Assembly: GCA_945885625.1 (NCBI GenBank)
Contig: CAMCYS010000006.1
Span: 1 to 64,000 of the forward strand
Length of the DNA: 64,000 nt
Direction: 5' to 3'
DNA from: Bifidobacterium breve
GTDB lineage: Bacteria > Actinomycetota > Actinomycetes > Nanopelagicales > Nanopelagicaceae
The notes under the pieces are model-generated. The model saw only the letters and a program-made list of their open reading frames with translations. It did no database searches and had not been told where the DNA came from. Shown piece after piece: positions 28,479 to 37,882 of this stretch. Every line of letters starts with the position of its first letter. Position 1 is the first letter of the stretch. A program made the position numbers and the translations under genes.

Positions 28479-29090
28479 CTACCGAGCTGTGATAAGTGAC
28501 ATAGCTTCGGCGCGAGTAGCCGGATCACGTAAAACGCCACGCACTGCGCTAGTAATTGTGCGAGCTTCGGACTTACGAACTCCGCGCATTGACATACATA
28601 GGTGTTCGCAATCAATGATCACAATTACCCCCATTGGCTTCAAAATATCCATCATGGCATCTGCAATTTGTGAAGTCATGCGCTCTTGTACTTGTGGCCG
28701 CTTAGCAAAAACATCAACTAAGCGAGCAATTTTTGACAAGCCGGTAATTTTTCCATTTGGAATATAGCCAACGTGAGCAACGCCATGGAAAGGAGTCAAG
28801 TGATGCTCGCACTGTGAAAACAGGTCAATATCCCTAATAATCACGAGTTCTTCGTGCCCAATGTCAAAAGTTGTCGTTAATACTTCTTCCGGCGATTGGT
28901 ACAGGCCGGCAAAGTTTTCCGCCATTGCACGTGCTACCCGAGCAGGTGTCTCTCTTAAGCCATCACGTTCTGGATTCTCACCTAACGCAAGAAGAAGTTC
29001 GCGAACTGCTGCTTCAGCTCGTGCTGCGTCATATGGCTGCTTGGCTCGGCCATCGCCATCTTCAATCGAGATTGAATTTATCTCACTCAC
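28479..29090 (-). CDS. folE: GTP cyclohydrolase I
   Basis: FolE makes dihydroneopterin triphosphate from GTP, the entry to folate synthesis. The zinc site is visible as [10 protein letters not shown] (C94 and H97 from the GTG start) with C165 in [10 protein letters not shown]. The frame is open to an ATG at 29126, but that would overlap ftsH by 44 bases; the GTG at 29090 overlaps the ftsH stop by eight bases and gives 203 aa, close to the family size. I chose the GTG. Folate genes directly after ftsH match the mycobacterial order. Confidence 0.93.
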   Translation of the reverse strand: MSEINSISIEDGDGRAKQPYDAARAEAAVRELLLALGENPERDGLRETPARVARAMAENFAGLYQSPEEVLTTTFDIGHEELVIIRDIDLFSQCEHHLTPFHGVAHVGYIPNGKITGLSKIARLVDVFAKRPQVQERMTSQIADAMMDILKPMGVIVIIDCEHLCMSMRGVRKSEARTITSAVRGVLRDPATRAEAMSLITAR

Positions 29091-31143
29091 TGGATTTCTT
29101 TCTAGTGCGTGGCTTCTTGGCTTCAACTACCTCTTCGACTTTAGCTCTCGCTGGAACTTCTACGGGTGGGATATCGGACGGAACCCGAGTAATTGATCCA
29201 GTCCAGGCTGGTCGCTCAGCCCAGGATTTAACTCTCTTAAAGATCTCGGCAATGTCATCTTTGTTAATTGTTTCGCGATCAAGTAATTCAAGCACCATAG
29301 CATCGAGAGTCTTGCGATTTGCCACCAAGATATCGAAGGCTTCTTGATGAGCATTCTCAATTAACTTACGTACTTCGGCGTCAATTATTCCAGCAACTTT
29401 TTCAGAGTAATCGCGTTCGTGACCATAGCTGCGACCCATAAATGGTTCTGAGCCATCGCTACCAAGTTTGATCGCACCTATTGCTTCAGTCATTCCGTAT
29501 TGAGTCACCATAGCTTTTGCAAGCGCGGTAGCTTTTTCAATGTCATTTGAGGCACCAGTGGTTGGATCATGGAAGATAAGTTCTTCGGCTGCTCTACCAC
29601 CAAGGGAGTATGCAAGTTGATCTAGTAATTGATTACGAGTAGTTGAGTATTTATCATCATCGGGCAAAACCATTGTGTAACCCAGTGCGCGGCCACGCGG
29701 CATGATGGTGACTTTGTGAACTGGATCAGTGTGTGGCAAAGCGTGCGCCACTAGTGCATGACCAGCTTCGTGATAAGCCGTTACTAAGCGCTCTGAATCA
29801 GACATTAAGCGTGATTTACGCTGTGGTCCAGCCATTACCCGATCGATAGCTTCATCAAGTTCGCGATTACCAATTTCGGTCTTTAGCTCTCGAGCTGCAA
29901 GTAGTGCAGCCTCATTAAGCACATTTGCTAAATCAGCTCCAGTAAATCCGGGGGTGCGACGAGCATATTCCAGAAGTGCTAAATCTTTTGCAATTGGCTT
30001 TCCTTTTGCATGCACCTGCAAAATTGCTTCGCGACCCTTTAAGTCAGGACGATCAACTGCAATTTGTCGATCAAAGCGACCTGGACGCAATAACGCTGGA
30101 TCCAAAACATCGGGGCGATTTGTCGCTGCGATTAAAATTACTTGTCCATTTGCTTCAAAGCCATCCATCTCAACCAAGAGTTGATTCAGTGTTTGTTCGC
30201 GTTCATCGTGACCACCACCCATACCAGTTCCACGTTGGCGGCCTACTGCATCGATTTCATCAACAAAAATAATTGCTGGAGCATTTGCTTTCGCTTGGTT
30301 AAATAGATCGCGTACTCGTGCTGCGCCTACACCTACAAACATCTCGACGAAATCCGAGCCAGAGATTGAATAGAAAGGTACGCCAGCTTCACCAGCGACT
30401 GCGCGTGCCAATAGTGTTTTTCCGGTTCCCGGTGGACCATAAAGTAAAACACCCTTTGGAATCTTTGCGCCAAGTTCAGCGTACTTAGCCGAGTTAGCTA
30501 AGAAATCTTTAATTTCGTGCAGCTCTGAAATTGCTTCATCAGCACCTGCGACATCAGCAAAAGTTGTTTTTGGTACTTCATCACTCTGCAACTTTGCCCG
30601 TGATTTGCCAAAACTAAATACTTTGTTTCCGCCTTGTGATTGGCTGAGCATAAAGAAGAAGAGCAAACCAATAATTAGAATTGGCGCTATTGAAAATAGG
30701 AAACTAAGAATTAGAGGGGTCTTAGGAACGTCGATATTCCAGCCATTTTGCGGAGGATTAGCGCTTAAAGCATCAATAATTGTCGGCTCTTGGCGAACTA
30801 CATATGATGCCTCGACTTTGCTGGCTCCATTGATAGTGCGACCTGATTTTAGTTCAATACGAATTTTTTGATCTCTATCTACAACTGTTGCACTCTTTAC
30901 TTCTGATTGCGCAATCGCATCTAAAATTTGTGAAGTATTAACCTTTGTAAAGGCGCTACCTGTCCCAGAAATCTGACCGAATACCGATACGGCAATGATT
31001 GCAAAGACGATCCAGAAAAGTGGTCCGCGGAAAATACGACCAGCTTTTGTGGCTGGCTTCTTATCGCCACGCTTAGATACAGTCTTGATTACTTTCTTTT
31101 TCTTATCATTCTTAATTCCTTGAGTCATATTTTCGTTAGACAT
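29083..31143 (-). CDS. ftsH: ATP-dependent zinc metalloprotease FtsH
   Basis: FtsH is a membrane-anchored AAA protease for membrane and short-lived cytosolic proteins. Features: a basic N-terminus, TM1 at about 40-57, an extracytoplasmic domain, TM2 at about 143-166, Walker A GPPGTGKT at 236-243, the second region of homology [18 protein letters not shown], and the zinc motif HEAGH at 458-462. The open frame continues 61 codons upstream into hpt, but the family start is the ATG at 31143 (MSNENM), seven bases after the hpt stop, giving 686 aa. The tail is Lys/Arg-rich. Confidence 0.96.
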   Translation of the reverse strand: MSNENMTQGIKNDKKKKVIKTVSKRGDKKPATKAGRIFRGPLFWIVFAIIAVSVFGQISGTGSAFTKVNTSQILDAIAQSEVKSATVVDRDQKIRIELKSGRTINGASKVEASYVVRQEPTIIDALSANPPQNGWNIDVPKTPLILSFLFSIAPILIIGLLFFFMLSQSQGGNKVFSFGKSRAKLQSDEVPKTTFADVAGADEAISELHEIKDFLANSAKYAELGAKIPKGVLLYGPPGTGKTLLARAVAGEAGVPFYSISGSDFVEMFVGVGAARVRDLFNQAKANAPAIIFVDEIDAVGRQRGTGMGGGHDEREQTLNQLLVEMDGFEANGQVILIAATNRPDVLDPALLRPGRFDRQIAVDRPDLKGREAILQVHAKGKPIAKDLALLEYARRTPGFTGADLANVLNEAALLAARELKTEIGNRELDEAIDRVMAGPQRKSRLMSDSERLVTAYHEAGHALVAHALPHTDPVHKVTIMPRGRALGYTMVLPDDDKYSTTRNQLLDQLAYSLGGRAAEELIFHDPTTGASNDIEKATALAKAMVTQYGMTEAIGAIKLGSDGSEPFMGRSYGHERDYSEKVAGIIDAEVRKLIENAHQEAFDILVANRKTLDAMVLELLDRETINKDDIAEIFKRVKSWAERPAWTGSITRVPSDIPPVEVPARAKVEEVVEAKKPRTRKKSSE

Positions 31144-31150
31144 TTTGTTT

Positions 31151-31702
31151 CTATTCGTACATGTGCTTTGCGAGCACACCGATAAATGGCAAATTGCGAT
31201 ACTTCTCATCAAAATCAAGTCCATATCCAACAACAAAATCTGTTGGGATGTCGAAGCCCACGTACTTAACGGGAACTTCAACTTTGGCAGCCTCTGGTTT
31301 ACGCAGAATTGCCAAGATATCAACATTGGCAGCGCCTCGTGATTCTAGGTTTGACTTCAACCAAGAGAGAGTTAAACCTGAATCAACTATGTCTTCGACA
31401 ATTAAAACATTCCGGCCCGTAATATCGCGATCAAGATCCTTTAAAATCCGGACTACTCCGCTGGACTTAGTGCCGGAGCCATAAGAAGAAACTGCCATCC
31501 AATCCATTTCTAGATGACGCTGCATCGCGCGAGTTAAGTCAGCCATCGCCATAACTGCGCCTTTTAATACACCAACTAGTAGAACATCTCGACCTTCGTA
31601 ATCGGCATCAACTTGTGCTGCTAATTCTTTGATACGTGCCTGCAGATCTACTTCGCTAACTATTACGCGCTCGATATCGCTTTCAATTACTGATAAATCC
31701 AC
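31151..31702 (-). CDS. hpt: Hypoxanthine phosphoribosyltransferase
   Basis: Hpt salvages hypoxanthine and guanine with PRPP. The PRPP signature VLIVEDIVDSGLTLS has E103 and D104. The flexible-loop region SSYGSGTKSSG and the base-binding C-terminal KYVGFDIPTDFVVGYGLD are present. Length is 183 aa. It starts at GTG (31702) with GGAG four bases upstream. It sits between tilS and ftsH, the standard order in Gram-positive bacteria. Confidence 0.96.
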   Translation of the reverse strand: MDLSVIESDIERVIVSEVDLQARIKELAAQVDADYEGRDVLLVGVLKGAVMAMADLTRAMQRHLEMDWMAVSSYGSGTKSSGVVRILKDLDRDITGRNVLIVEDIVDSGLTLSWLKSNLESRGAANVDILAILRKPEAAKVEVPVKYVGFDIPTDFVVGYGLDFDEKYRNLPFIGVLAKHMYE

Positions 31703-31737
31703 GATGCTCCTTCATTGATATTGCGGGCTTACTCAAA

Positions 31738-32703
31738 TTAGCGGGACAGGAGCGAAAGTCTGCCCGAAATTCGGGAAACCTTCACACCGCCCGGGAGGCT
31801 ACAGGCGCCTTGGCCGTGCCAAGAGGTGACAAAAGCCTCAACGGCGGCCACATGATCAGCGGTAATTGAGCCGGCTGGAGCTCCTGCCGCGTAAATGGCC
31901 TTACGTAAGAGGCGAGTTCGGACTGCTTTAGGTAGATCGGCCAGAGCAGTGATTTCTAAATCAGCGAGATCAAGATTAGCTGCAACTTGAGCTGCCCAGC
32001 CATCCAGAGCATCAGCATCGTCACGCAACAGGTCAGCGCTTCGTGCCAGTGCTTCGGTAATTCCAGGGCCAATGCTTTCCTCCAACTTTGGTAGCGCATC
32101 CGTGCGTACGCGTACTCGTGCAAAACTCGAATCAGAATTGTGTGGGTCAACCCAGGGAGTTAAATTATTTTCAGCACAGGCGGCCAATGTTTCAAGTCGA
32201 GTTATTTCCAAAAGTGGCCGGCAATATTTTCCGGTACATCGCGCCATGCCAGATAATGAACGCGCACCTGACCCGCGAGCTAAGCCAAGTAAAACACTTT
32301 CGGCTTGATCATTAAGAGTATGACCAAGAAAAACTAATTTCGCATGGTACTTCTCGGCTACACCATCGAGTGCGGCGTAGCGAGCTCGACGAGCCGATGC
32401 CTCTAATCCATCTACTAGTTCAACATCAACTTTAATAATTTCAACTTCTGGGATTCCTAATTCCGAAAGTTGCGTGAAAACTTTTGTAGCTTGTTCACCA
32501 GAATTATTCTGTAGTTGATGGTCAATAGTTACGCCCACTAAATTTATCAATAAATTTTTTGCTTCAGGAACAAGCGCAGCAGCCAGCGCTAAAGAATCAG
32601 CGCCACCAGAGACCGCAACTAGAACTGTGTCGCCTGCGCTGCAGCTAGATAGGCACTCTCGCACAGCACTTCGAATAGCTACAGTTGCTGGGTTCGCACT
32701 CAC
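31738..32703 (-). CDS. tilS: tRNA(Ile)-lysidine synthase
   Basis: TilS converts C34 of the AUA-reading tRNA-Ile to lysidine. The N-terminal PP-loop is VAVSGGADSLALA (about 29-41 from the GTG start), and LVFLGHTLNDQAESVLLGLARGSG and a LAACAENNLTPWVDPHNSD block follow, as in the family. The start is uncertain: a TTG at 32730 would overlap the NlpC/P60 stop by 17 bases; the GTG at 32703 lies 10 bases after that stop and gives 321 aa. I prefer the GTG. The long C-terminal domain of the E. coli enzyme is shortened, as in other actinobacteria. Confidence 0.93.
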   Translation of the reverse strand: MSANPATVAIRSAVRECLSSCSAGDTVLVAVSGGADSLALAAALVPEAKNLLINLVGVTIDHQLQNNSGEQATKVFTQLSELGIPEVEIIKVDVELVDGLEASARRARYAALDGVAEKYHAKLVFLGHTLNDQAESVLLGLARGSGARSLSGMARCTGKYCRPLLEITRLETLAACAENNLTPWVDPHNSDSSFARVRVRTDALPKLEESIGPGITEALARSADLLRDDADALDGWAAQVAANLDLADLEITALADLPKAVRTRLLRKAIYAAGAPAGSITADHVAAVEAFVTSWHGQGACSLPGGVKVSRISGRLSLLSR

Positions 32704-32713
32704 AGGGCTAAGA

Positions 32714-33913
32714 CTAGACCCGACCGCCAAATGGCATTAAGCCCTTGATGCTATAAATACTTGAGTAAATCAAGCCCTTTTTCGTGGAATTGGCTTCCCA
32801 CATCATGCCGTTGCCAGCATAAATCGTAATGTGGTGAATGCTCGAGATGGTTCCCTTGTATGAATAGAACAAGAGATCGCCTGGCACAAGTTCACTAAGT
32901 GATACATGCTTGGTGTAACCCGCATAAAGTGCTGAGTTTAACCGATCCCAGTTTGGCCAACCTAAGCCGGCAGATCTATATGCCGCATAAACTAAGCCTG
33001 AGCAATCAAAAGAATTTGGACCTTCGGCACCCCAAATATATGGCTTACGCGCCAATACTTGTTTCTTGGCAAAAGCGACTGCCACATCTCGCTGATCTTG
33101 CGTGGTTCGAATTGTTGAACGGCCCTTGAAGCCAAGATTTGGCCAAACTTTTGACTGACCAGGAGTTTGCGCCGCTTGTCCGGCTTGCGCTTCTTCAAGC
33201 AGAGCTAACTGACGTCGTTGTTCTAACGTAACGCGAACATTTCTAGCTTTTGCTAGTTCTTTAATCAACTGATCTTGGACTGCTCGTAACGAATCAACTT
33301 CTTTCTGCTGTAGCGCCTTAGCGTCATCGGCAACCTTCTTGGCCGCAGCAACTTTTTCAGTTGCTGCGATCTGTTTTACTTTTGCAGCATCAGCAACGAC
33401 TTTGGCGTCATCGGCAACGACTTTGGCGGCTTTAAATCTATCTAATGCAGAAGTATTTTGGTCACCGAGAGACTGCAGAATTGTAATTCGGTCAACTAAG
33501 TCTTGTGGGCCATTGGCACTTAGCAGAGGTTCGATATCGGTAAAGGTGCCACCCATAATGTAAGCATTCGCTGCCAACTGGCCAATTGTTCTATATGCAA
33601 ATGCCACTTCTGCAGCCGTTTTACGAGCATATTCGGCAGCCGCATTTGCTTCTGCGGTGGCCTTAGTCAATTCAGCTTTTGCGCTTACATAAAGTGCTAG
33701 CGCTGCATTAGCTTTAATTGTTAGAGCCTTCAAGGACAAATTTGCAGCCGCTAATTTCTTGGCAGCCGCATCAGCTGCTTTCTTTTTAGCTGCTTCGGCT
33801 TTTTTTGCTGCTTCAATCTGCGCCAAAGTTGGTTTTGGGGTGGCGGCATAAACAGTCGTGCTGCTACCTAGAAAAGTAAGCGCGACTGCGAGCGCAATAA
33901 ACCGCTTCGACAT
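32714..33913 (-). CDS. Secreted NlpC/P60 peptidoglycan endopeptidase with coiled-coil N-terminus
   Basis: An exported cell-wall hydrolase, RipA-like in layout. A signal peptide covers about 1-23 (ending VYAA). An alanine/lysine-rich coiled coil follows (30-240), then a linker, and an NlpC/P60 domain from about 275. The catalytic cysteine is C304 in FDCSGLVYAAY and the catalytic histidine is H361 in IHHITIY. It probably cuts D-glutamyl-diaminopimelate links during septum splitting, with the coiled coil as regulator. The ATG at 33913 has AGGAG only one base away, too close for an SD, but a TATCCT -10 six bases upstream. Confidence 0.9.
   Translation of the reverse strand: MSKRFIALAVALTFLGSSTTVYAATPKPTLAQIEAAKKAEAAKKKAADAAAKKLAAANLSLKALTIKANAALALYVSAKAELTKATAEANAAAEYARKTAAEVAFAYRTIGQLAANAYIMGGTFTDIEPLLSANGPQDLVDRITILQSLGDQNTSALDRFKAAKVVADDAKVVADAAKVKQIAATEKVAAAKKVADDAKALQQKEVDSLRAVQDQLIKELAKARNVRVTLEQRRQLALLEEAQAGQAAQTPGQSKVWPNLGFKGRSTIRTTQDQRDVAVAFAKKQVLARKPYIWGAEGPNSFDCSGLVYAAYRSAGLGWPNWDRLNSALYAGYTKHVSLSELVPGDLLFYSYKGTISSIHHITIYAGNGMMWEANSTKKGLIYSSIYSIKGLMPFGGRV
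33393..33428 (-). repeat. 21-base tandem repeat in the NlpC/P60 coiled coil
   Basis: A 21-base unit starting GCAACGACTTTGGCG (plus-strand reading) is followed by 15 identical bases of a second copy. It encodes the heptad VVADDAK/VVADAAK, so it looks like internal coiled-coil duplication rather than a mobile or regulatory repeat. Confidence 0.7.
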
Positions 33914-33919
33914 GCTCCT

Positions 33920-33925
33920 AGGATA
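33920..33925 (-). promoter_or_regulatory. Leaderless -10 for the NlpC/P60-tilS-hpt-ftsH-fol unit
   Basis: On the minus strand TATCCT, six bases, then the ATG at 33913. It may head a long transcript, since the downstream genes are spaced closely. Confidence 0.5.
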
Positions 33926-33987
33926 AATGGAGCACCTCAGAAATGAGTCAGAAGTGCCGCCGTGTCAGTACTTATTTAACTTAGTAC

Positions 33988-34794
33988 TTAATTAGATACA
34001 TCACGTCGCTTGAAGAGCGTGATCACTATTGCGGTGCTAACCGCTAAATATATTGAAACCATCGTTACTGAGTGGGTATAAGAGATATCAGGTGTGCCAC
34101 CAACTGCGATTGTGGACATCAAGCTTCCGGGCATCCAATTTCCTAAACTTGATTTAACGGCAACTAGGATATTTTCCACAATCAACAACCAGATAACACC
34201 CAGGGAGATAGCGCTAATTGGCGATCGGAGCAGTAATCCTAAAATCATTCCAACAGTGCCGAATGCAATCACAGATAAGAGCACATTTCCGAAAGTTTTT
34301 GCCATTTCTTGGAGTGCATCAGAGGTCACCCAAGCATCAGTTGAGACCTTAGCTCTACCCGATAACCCAAAAGCTAAAGACATGCTGACTACAGCAGCCA
34401 GAATTACCATCACAATGGCAAATGAAGCCATCGAGACATATTTACCGATTAACAGTTGTAGTCGACGTGGTTGACGTACCAATAAATTTCGCAAAGTTCC
34501 GTAGGTGTATTCCTGTGCAGTTTGTGCGGCGAAGACGCAAAGAGCGACGATTCCTAATAACCCAGCTGCATTACTAAAACCAATAGTTAACCCACTTGGT
34601 AGCTGCAGAATTTCACGCGAAATCATGTTGCCACGATCGGAATTTCCTTGCGGTGAATCAATCAACAAAAAGAGTAACGAAGTAACCAAGCCAGTTAAAC
34701 CAGCCGATGCCAGCATGGTGCCTAGAAAAAGTGTTGGTCGGCGCAGTTTGCGCCACTCTGCTCTAAAAACTTGGGCACTATAAACCTTGATCAT
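33988..34794 (-). CDS. ABC transporter permease (ABC-2 type)
   Basis: A 268-residue integral membrane protein with about six hydrophobic segments, including LFLGTMLASAGLTGLVTSLLF, LLGIVALCVFAAQTAQEY, and VVSMSLAFGLSG. The EYTYGTLRNLLVRQPRRLQLL block is the cytoplasmic motif typical of ABC-2 permeases. It is coupled by a four-base overlap to the ATPase gene upstream, so the two form an exporter or integral-membrane regulator pair. The substrate is unknown. Confidence 0.88.
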   Translation of the reverse strand: MIKVYSAQVFRAEWRKLRRPTLFLGTMLASAGLTGLVTSLLFLLIDSPQGNSDRGNMISREILQLPSGLTIGFSNAAGLLGIVALCVFAAQTAQEYTYGTLRNLLVRQPRRLQLLIGKYVSMASFAIVMVILAAVVSMSLAFGLSGRAKVSTDAWVTSDALQEMAKTFGNVLLSVIAFGTVGMILGLLLRSPISAISLGVIWLLIVENILVAVKSSLGNWMPGSLMSTIAVGGTPDISYTHSVTMVSIYLAVSTAIVITLFKRRDVSN

Positions 34795-35699
34795 TCGGAA
34801 TCCCCCGTCATTTCAAAGAAGGTTTCTTCCAGGCTTGGCAACATCGGCGATAGCTGCGAAAGCGTGATACCAGCGGCAAATGCCGATTTATTAAGTTCAG
34901 CTGCCCACTCTGCTGGACCTTCAATATGCGCAACACCGCTTCGAATGGTTGTCTTATGTCCGGCCGCAGCTGCAATTTCAGAAATCTTGGGCAAATCACT
35001 TTCATTTGGAGTCTTCACCAAGATAAAAGGTTGTTGTGCCAAAAATAAATCTTCGATCTTGCCCGCAAATAAAACTTTGCCTTTGCGCAACATAACTAGA
35101 TGCTGACTTATTAACTCGAGCTCTGAAAGCAGGTGTGAAGAAACAAAAACCGTGGTTCCCTCTTGCGCTAGCGATTTCAATAAATCTCTAATCTCTTGAA
35201 TTCCTTCTGGGTCTAAACCATTAGTTGGCTCATCAAGAATCAATAACTTTGGATTAGGCAGAAGTGCGGCCGCAATACCCAGCCGTTGTTTCATACCTAA
35301 TGAATAAGTCTTATATTTTGAATTACCGCGATCACCTAAGCCAACTCGTGCAAGCAGTGATTGCAAATGATCGGTTCCGTAGCCACCCAAAGTTGCCAAT
35401 ACATTTAAGTTTTCGCGACCAGTAAGAGCTGGATAGAAAGCTGGTCCTTCAATCATGGCACCGACACTGGCCAAGTATTTTTCCGGGTGCTTAATTGAAT
35501 GACCCAAGATTTCGCCAGAACCACCAGTAGGTGAGATCAAGCCCAGCAACATGCGAATAGTGGTGGTCTTGCCTGACCCATTTGGCCCGACGAAACCACA
35601 AACGGTGCCCATTGGTACTTCAAAATTAGCGTGTGAAACAGCAAAGATATCGCCGTATTTCTTACTTAAATCTTGAACTGCTACTGCGAGATTACTCAT
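34791..35699 (-). CDS. ABC transporter ATP-binding protein
   Basis: The ATPase partner of the permease at 33988. Walker A is GPNGSGKT (38-45), the signature is YSLGMKQRLGIAAAL, and Walker B is LLILDEPTNGLD. The C-terminal extension (about 210-302) is usual for this drug/antibiotic-exporter-like subfamily. The open frame continues 36 codons upstream into the divergent metZ promoter, but the family start is the ATG at 35699, behind a TATTGT hexamer with a seven-base gap. Function: export of an unknown compound. Confidence 0.92.
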   Translation of the reverse strand: MSNLAVAVQDLSKKYGDIFAVSHANFEVPMGTVCGFVGPNGSGKTTTIRMLLGLISPTGGSGEILGHSIKHPEKYLASVGAMIEGPAFYPALTGRENLNVLATLGGYGTDHLQSLLARVGLGDRGNSKYKTYSLGMKQRLGIAAALLPNPKLLILDEPTNGLDPEGIQEIRDLLKSLAQEGTTVFVSSHLLSELELISQHLVMLRKGKVLFAGKIEDLFLAQQPFILVKTPNESDLPKISEIAAAAGHKTTIRSGVAHIEGPAEWAAELNKSAFAAGITLSQLSPMLPSLEETFFEMTGDSE

Positions 35700-35706
35700 G
35701 CCCACC

Positions 35707-35712
35707 ACAATA
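35707..35712 (-). promoter_or_regulatory. Probable leaderless -10 for the ABC exporter
   Basis: On the minus strand TATTGT, seven bases, then the ATG at 35699. Confidence 0.45.
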
Positions 35713-35723
35713 GTCCTTTCCCT

Positions 35724-35729
35724 TACACT
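35724..35729 (+). promoter_or_regulatory. Leaderless -10 for metZ
   Basis: TACACT, six bases (TAGCAG), then the GTG at 35736. It lies in the 36-base gap between divergent genes. Confidence 0.6.
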
Positions 35730-35735
35730 TAGCAG

Positions 35736-36956
35736 GTGAGTAAAGAAGCCTGGGGCTATCAAGAACCCAATCGCCGCCCTGCCCCAGATTGGGTAGTTGA
35801 TCCACAAACTTCTCAGGTTCGCGCTGGCCTAACCCGCACTGGTTTTGGCGAGACATCTGAAGCGCTCTTTTTAAACAGTGGCTTCACCTATTCTTCGGCG
35901 CAAGAAGCTGAAGATTCATTTACTGATGAGACTGATCACTTTGTCTATGGCCGTTTTGGTAACCCAACCGTTGCGATGTTTGAAAATCGCTTAGCCGAAC
36001 TTGAAGGCGCTGAATTTTGTGTAGCTACCGGTTCTGGCATGTCTGCCATGTTTGCATCTATTGCCTGCATGGTTAAGGCCGGCGATCGTGTCGTTGCGTC
36101 GGCCGCCATGTTTAGTTCTTGCCACGTTGTGTTAACTGAGTTTTTACCCGCTTGGGGCGTCGAAGTAGAACTTGTAAAAGGTACCGATGAAAAAGTTTGG
36201 GCCGAAGCGCTTAACAAGCCAACTAGAGTAGTTTTTCTGGAATCGCCTAGTAATCCATTAATGGAAATTGTTGATATCCGAATGATTTCTGATTTGGCAC
36301 ATAAAGTTGGCGCAACAGTTATTGTCGATAACGTAATGGCATCGCCGATTATGCAACGTCCACTAGAACTTGGTGCAGATGTAGTTATGTACTCAGCCAC
36401 AAAACATATTGATGGCCAGGGTCGCGTTCTTGCTGGCGCAGTACTTGGTAGTTTCGGTTACATCAATGAATATTTCATACCATTCTTCCGTCATACCGGA
36501 CCAGCGCTAAGTCCGTTTAGTGCTTGGGTGCTTTTAAAGTCACTCGAAACTTTAGATATGCGAGTCGAACGAATGGCTAATAACGCAGAAAAAATTGCCG
36601 AGTTTTTAGCTACTCGTCCAGAAATTGAAGTTGTTAGCTTCCCAGGCTTGCCATCGCACCCAGGTCATGCATTAGCAAAGAAGCAGATGAGCGGCTTCGG
36701 AACGACTATCGGCATTACCCTCAAAGGCACCAAAAAAGATGTCTATAAGTTCATGGATGCTTTGCGAATCATTGATATTTCCAACAATTTGGGTGATAGC
36801 AAGTCACTTATTACCCACCCAGCTTCAACAACTCATCGCCGATTAAGCCCAGAAGATCAGATTGCGATGGGAATCACCGCAACCACGCTACGTCTATCAG
36901 TTGGCTTGGAGCACAGCGATGATCTAATTAAAGATATTGCGCAGGCCTTAGGTTAA
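35736..36956 (+). CDS. metZ: O-succinylhomoserine sulfhydrylase
   Basis: A PLP-dependent Cys/Met metabolism enzyme that makes homocysteine from O-succinyl- (or O-acetyl-) homoserine and sulfide. The PLP lysine is K223 in YSATKHIDGQG. Other blocks: VYGRFGNPTV, ATGSGMSAMF, FLESPSNPLMEIVD and SLGDSKSLITHP-like NNLGDSKSLITHPAS. Length 406 aa and an N-terminal region with DPQTSQVRAGLTRT match actinobacterial MetZ. Cystathionine gamma-synthase is a less likely reading. The GTG start is set by the leaderless promoter. It converges with ctaB with two bases between stops. Confidence 0.92.
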   Translation: MSKEAWGYQEPNRRPAPDWVVDPQTSQVRAGLTRTGFGETSEALFLNSGFTYSSAQEAEDSFTDETDHFVYGRFGNPTVAMFENRLAELEGAEFCVATGSGMSAMFASIACMVKAGDRVVASAAMFSSCHVVLTEFLPAWGVEVELVKGTDEKVWAEALNKPTRVVFLESPSNPLMEIVDIRMISDLAHKVGATVIVDNVMASPIMQRPLELGADVVMYSATKHIDGQGRVLAGAVLGSFGYINEYFIPFFRHTGPALSPFSAWVLLKSLETLDMRVERMANNAEKIAEFLATRPEIEVVSFPGLPSHPGHALAKKQMSGFGTTIGITLKGTKKDVYKFMDALRIIDISNNLGDSKSLITHPASTTHRRLSPEDQIAMGITATTLRLSVGLEHSDDLIKDIAQALG

Positions 36957-36958
36957 AT

Positions 36959-37852
36959 TTAAATTAAGACTGCTGCAACAAGTAATACCGAATATAAACT
37001 TAAGTAAGTTATCGACCATTGGAAAACTTTGGCAGCAACTTTGCCATAATCCGGATTGCTACCGCGTAACTGGACTAGTTCGTATGCAAAGACTGCAAAG
37101 AGAATTGCATTGATCGCTTGAACCCAATTAGCTAATCGAGCAAAATCGATTGTTGCAATTGAAGCTAAGTACATTGCGATGGTATGAAACCACATCTGTC
37201 CATGTAAATTCTTCTGCGAAGTAACACCAGGCAACATGGGAATTCCGGCAGCGTTGTAATCATCTTTATATTTAATTGCCAGTGCCCAGAAATGTGGCGG
37301 TGTCCAGAAAAACACTACAAAGAAAAAGGCCCAAGCGACGCTTGATAACTCATTTGTAACTGCAGCCCAACCAATTAAGACTGGCATGCAGCCGGCGATA
37401 CCGCCCCAAACAATATTTTGCGAGGTGCGTCGCTTGAGTGCCATCGTGTAGATGACTACGTAAAAAACAATTGCAGCTAAAGTCAATAAGGTGGCAAGTG
37501 GAGTAGTAAACATCCAGAAAATAAGAAGTGAAAGCAACCCGACAACAGTTGCGAAAATAGTTGCTTCCCTACGCGAGATAACACCGGTTGCAATTGGTCG
37601 TTGCGCAGTGCGCTTCATTAACTTATCGGTTTCACTTTCGATCACCATGTTAAATGCGTTCGCACTACCTGCCGCCAAAGTTCCACCAAGAATCGTGGCG
37701 ATAGATAGCCCCACTGAGGGGATTCCATTTTGAGCTAAAACTAAAGCCGGTAAAGTTGTCACTAGTAATAGCTCGACCACCCTTAACTTCATGAGGTCGA
37801 GATAGCCACGAATTCGCAGATCTGAACTCTTATCGGGCTGATTTATGCTCAC
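36959..37852 (-). CDS. ctaB: Protohaem IX farnesyltransferase
   Basis: CtaB adds the farnesyl chain to haem b to make haem O, for cytochrome oxidase. The UbiA-family Asp-rich motif is NAFNMVIESETDKLMKRT, and the second block is TPPHFWALAIKYKDDYNAAG, which is diagnostic of the haem O synthase branch. About eight to nine membrane segments are visible. Length is 297 aa. It starts at GTG, six bases after TAATCT. ctaA and oxidase subunits are not in the window. Confidence 0.95.
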   Translation of the reverse strand: MSINQPDKSSDLRIRGYLDLMKLRVVELLLVTTLPALVLAQNGIPSVGLSIATILGGTLAAGSANAFNMVIESETDKLMKRTAQRPIATGVISRREATIFATVVGLLSLLIFWMFTTPLATLLTLAAIVFYVVIYTMALKRRTSQNIVWGGIAGCMPVLIGWAAVTNELSSVAWAFFFVVFFWTPPHFWALAIKYKDDYNAAGIPMLPGVTSQKNLHGQMWFHTIAMYLASIATIDFARLANWVQAINAILFAVFAYELVQLRGSNPDYGKVAAKVFQWSITYLSLYSVLLVAAVLI

Positions 37853-37858
37853 TGAGCA

Positions 37859-37864
37859 AGATTA
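37859..37864 (-). promoter_or_regulatory. Leaderless -10 for ctaB
   Basis: On the minus strand TAATCT, six bases (TGCTCA), then the GTG at 37852. Confidence 0.6.
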
Positions 37865-37882
37865 CTGATTAATTTGTCTTGT

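Noticed and set aside
31144-31326. N-terminal extension of ftsH into hpt
   Set aside because: It overlaps a real gene in another frame; MSNENM at 31143 begins directly after the hpt stop.
33393-33428. Tandem repeat as a possible regulatory or mobile repeat
   Set aside because: It is in frame, 21 bases long and encodes a heptad duplication of the coiled coil.
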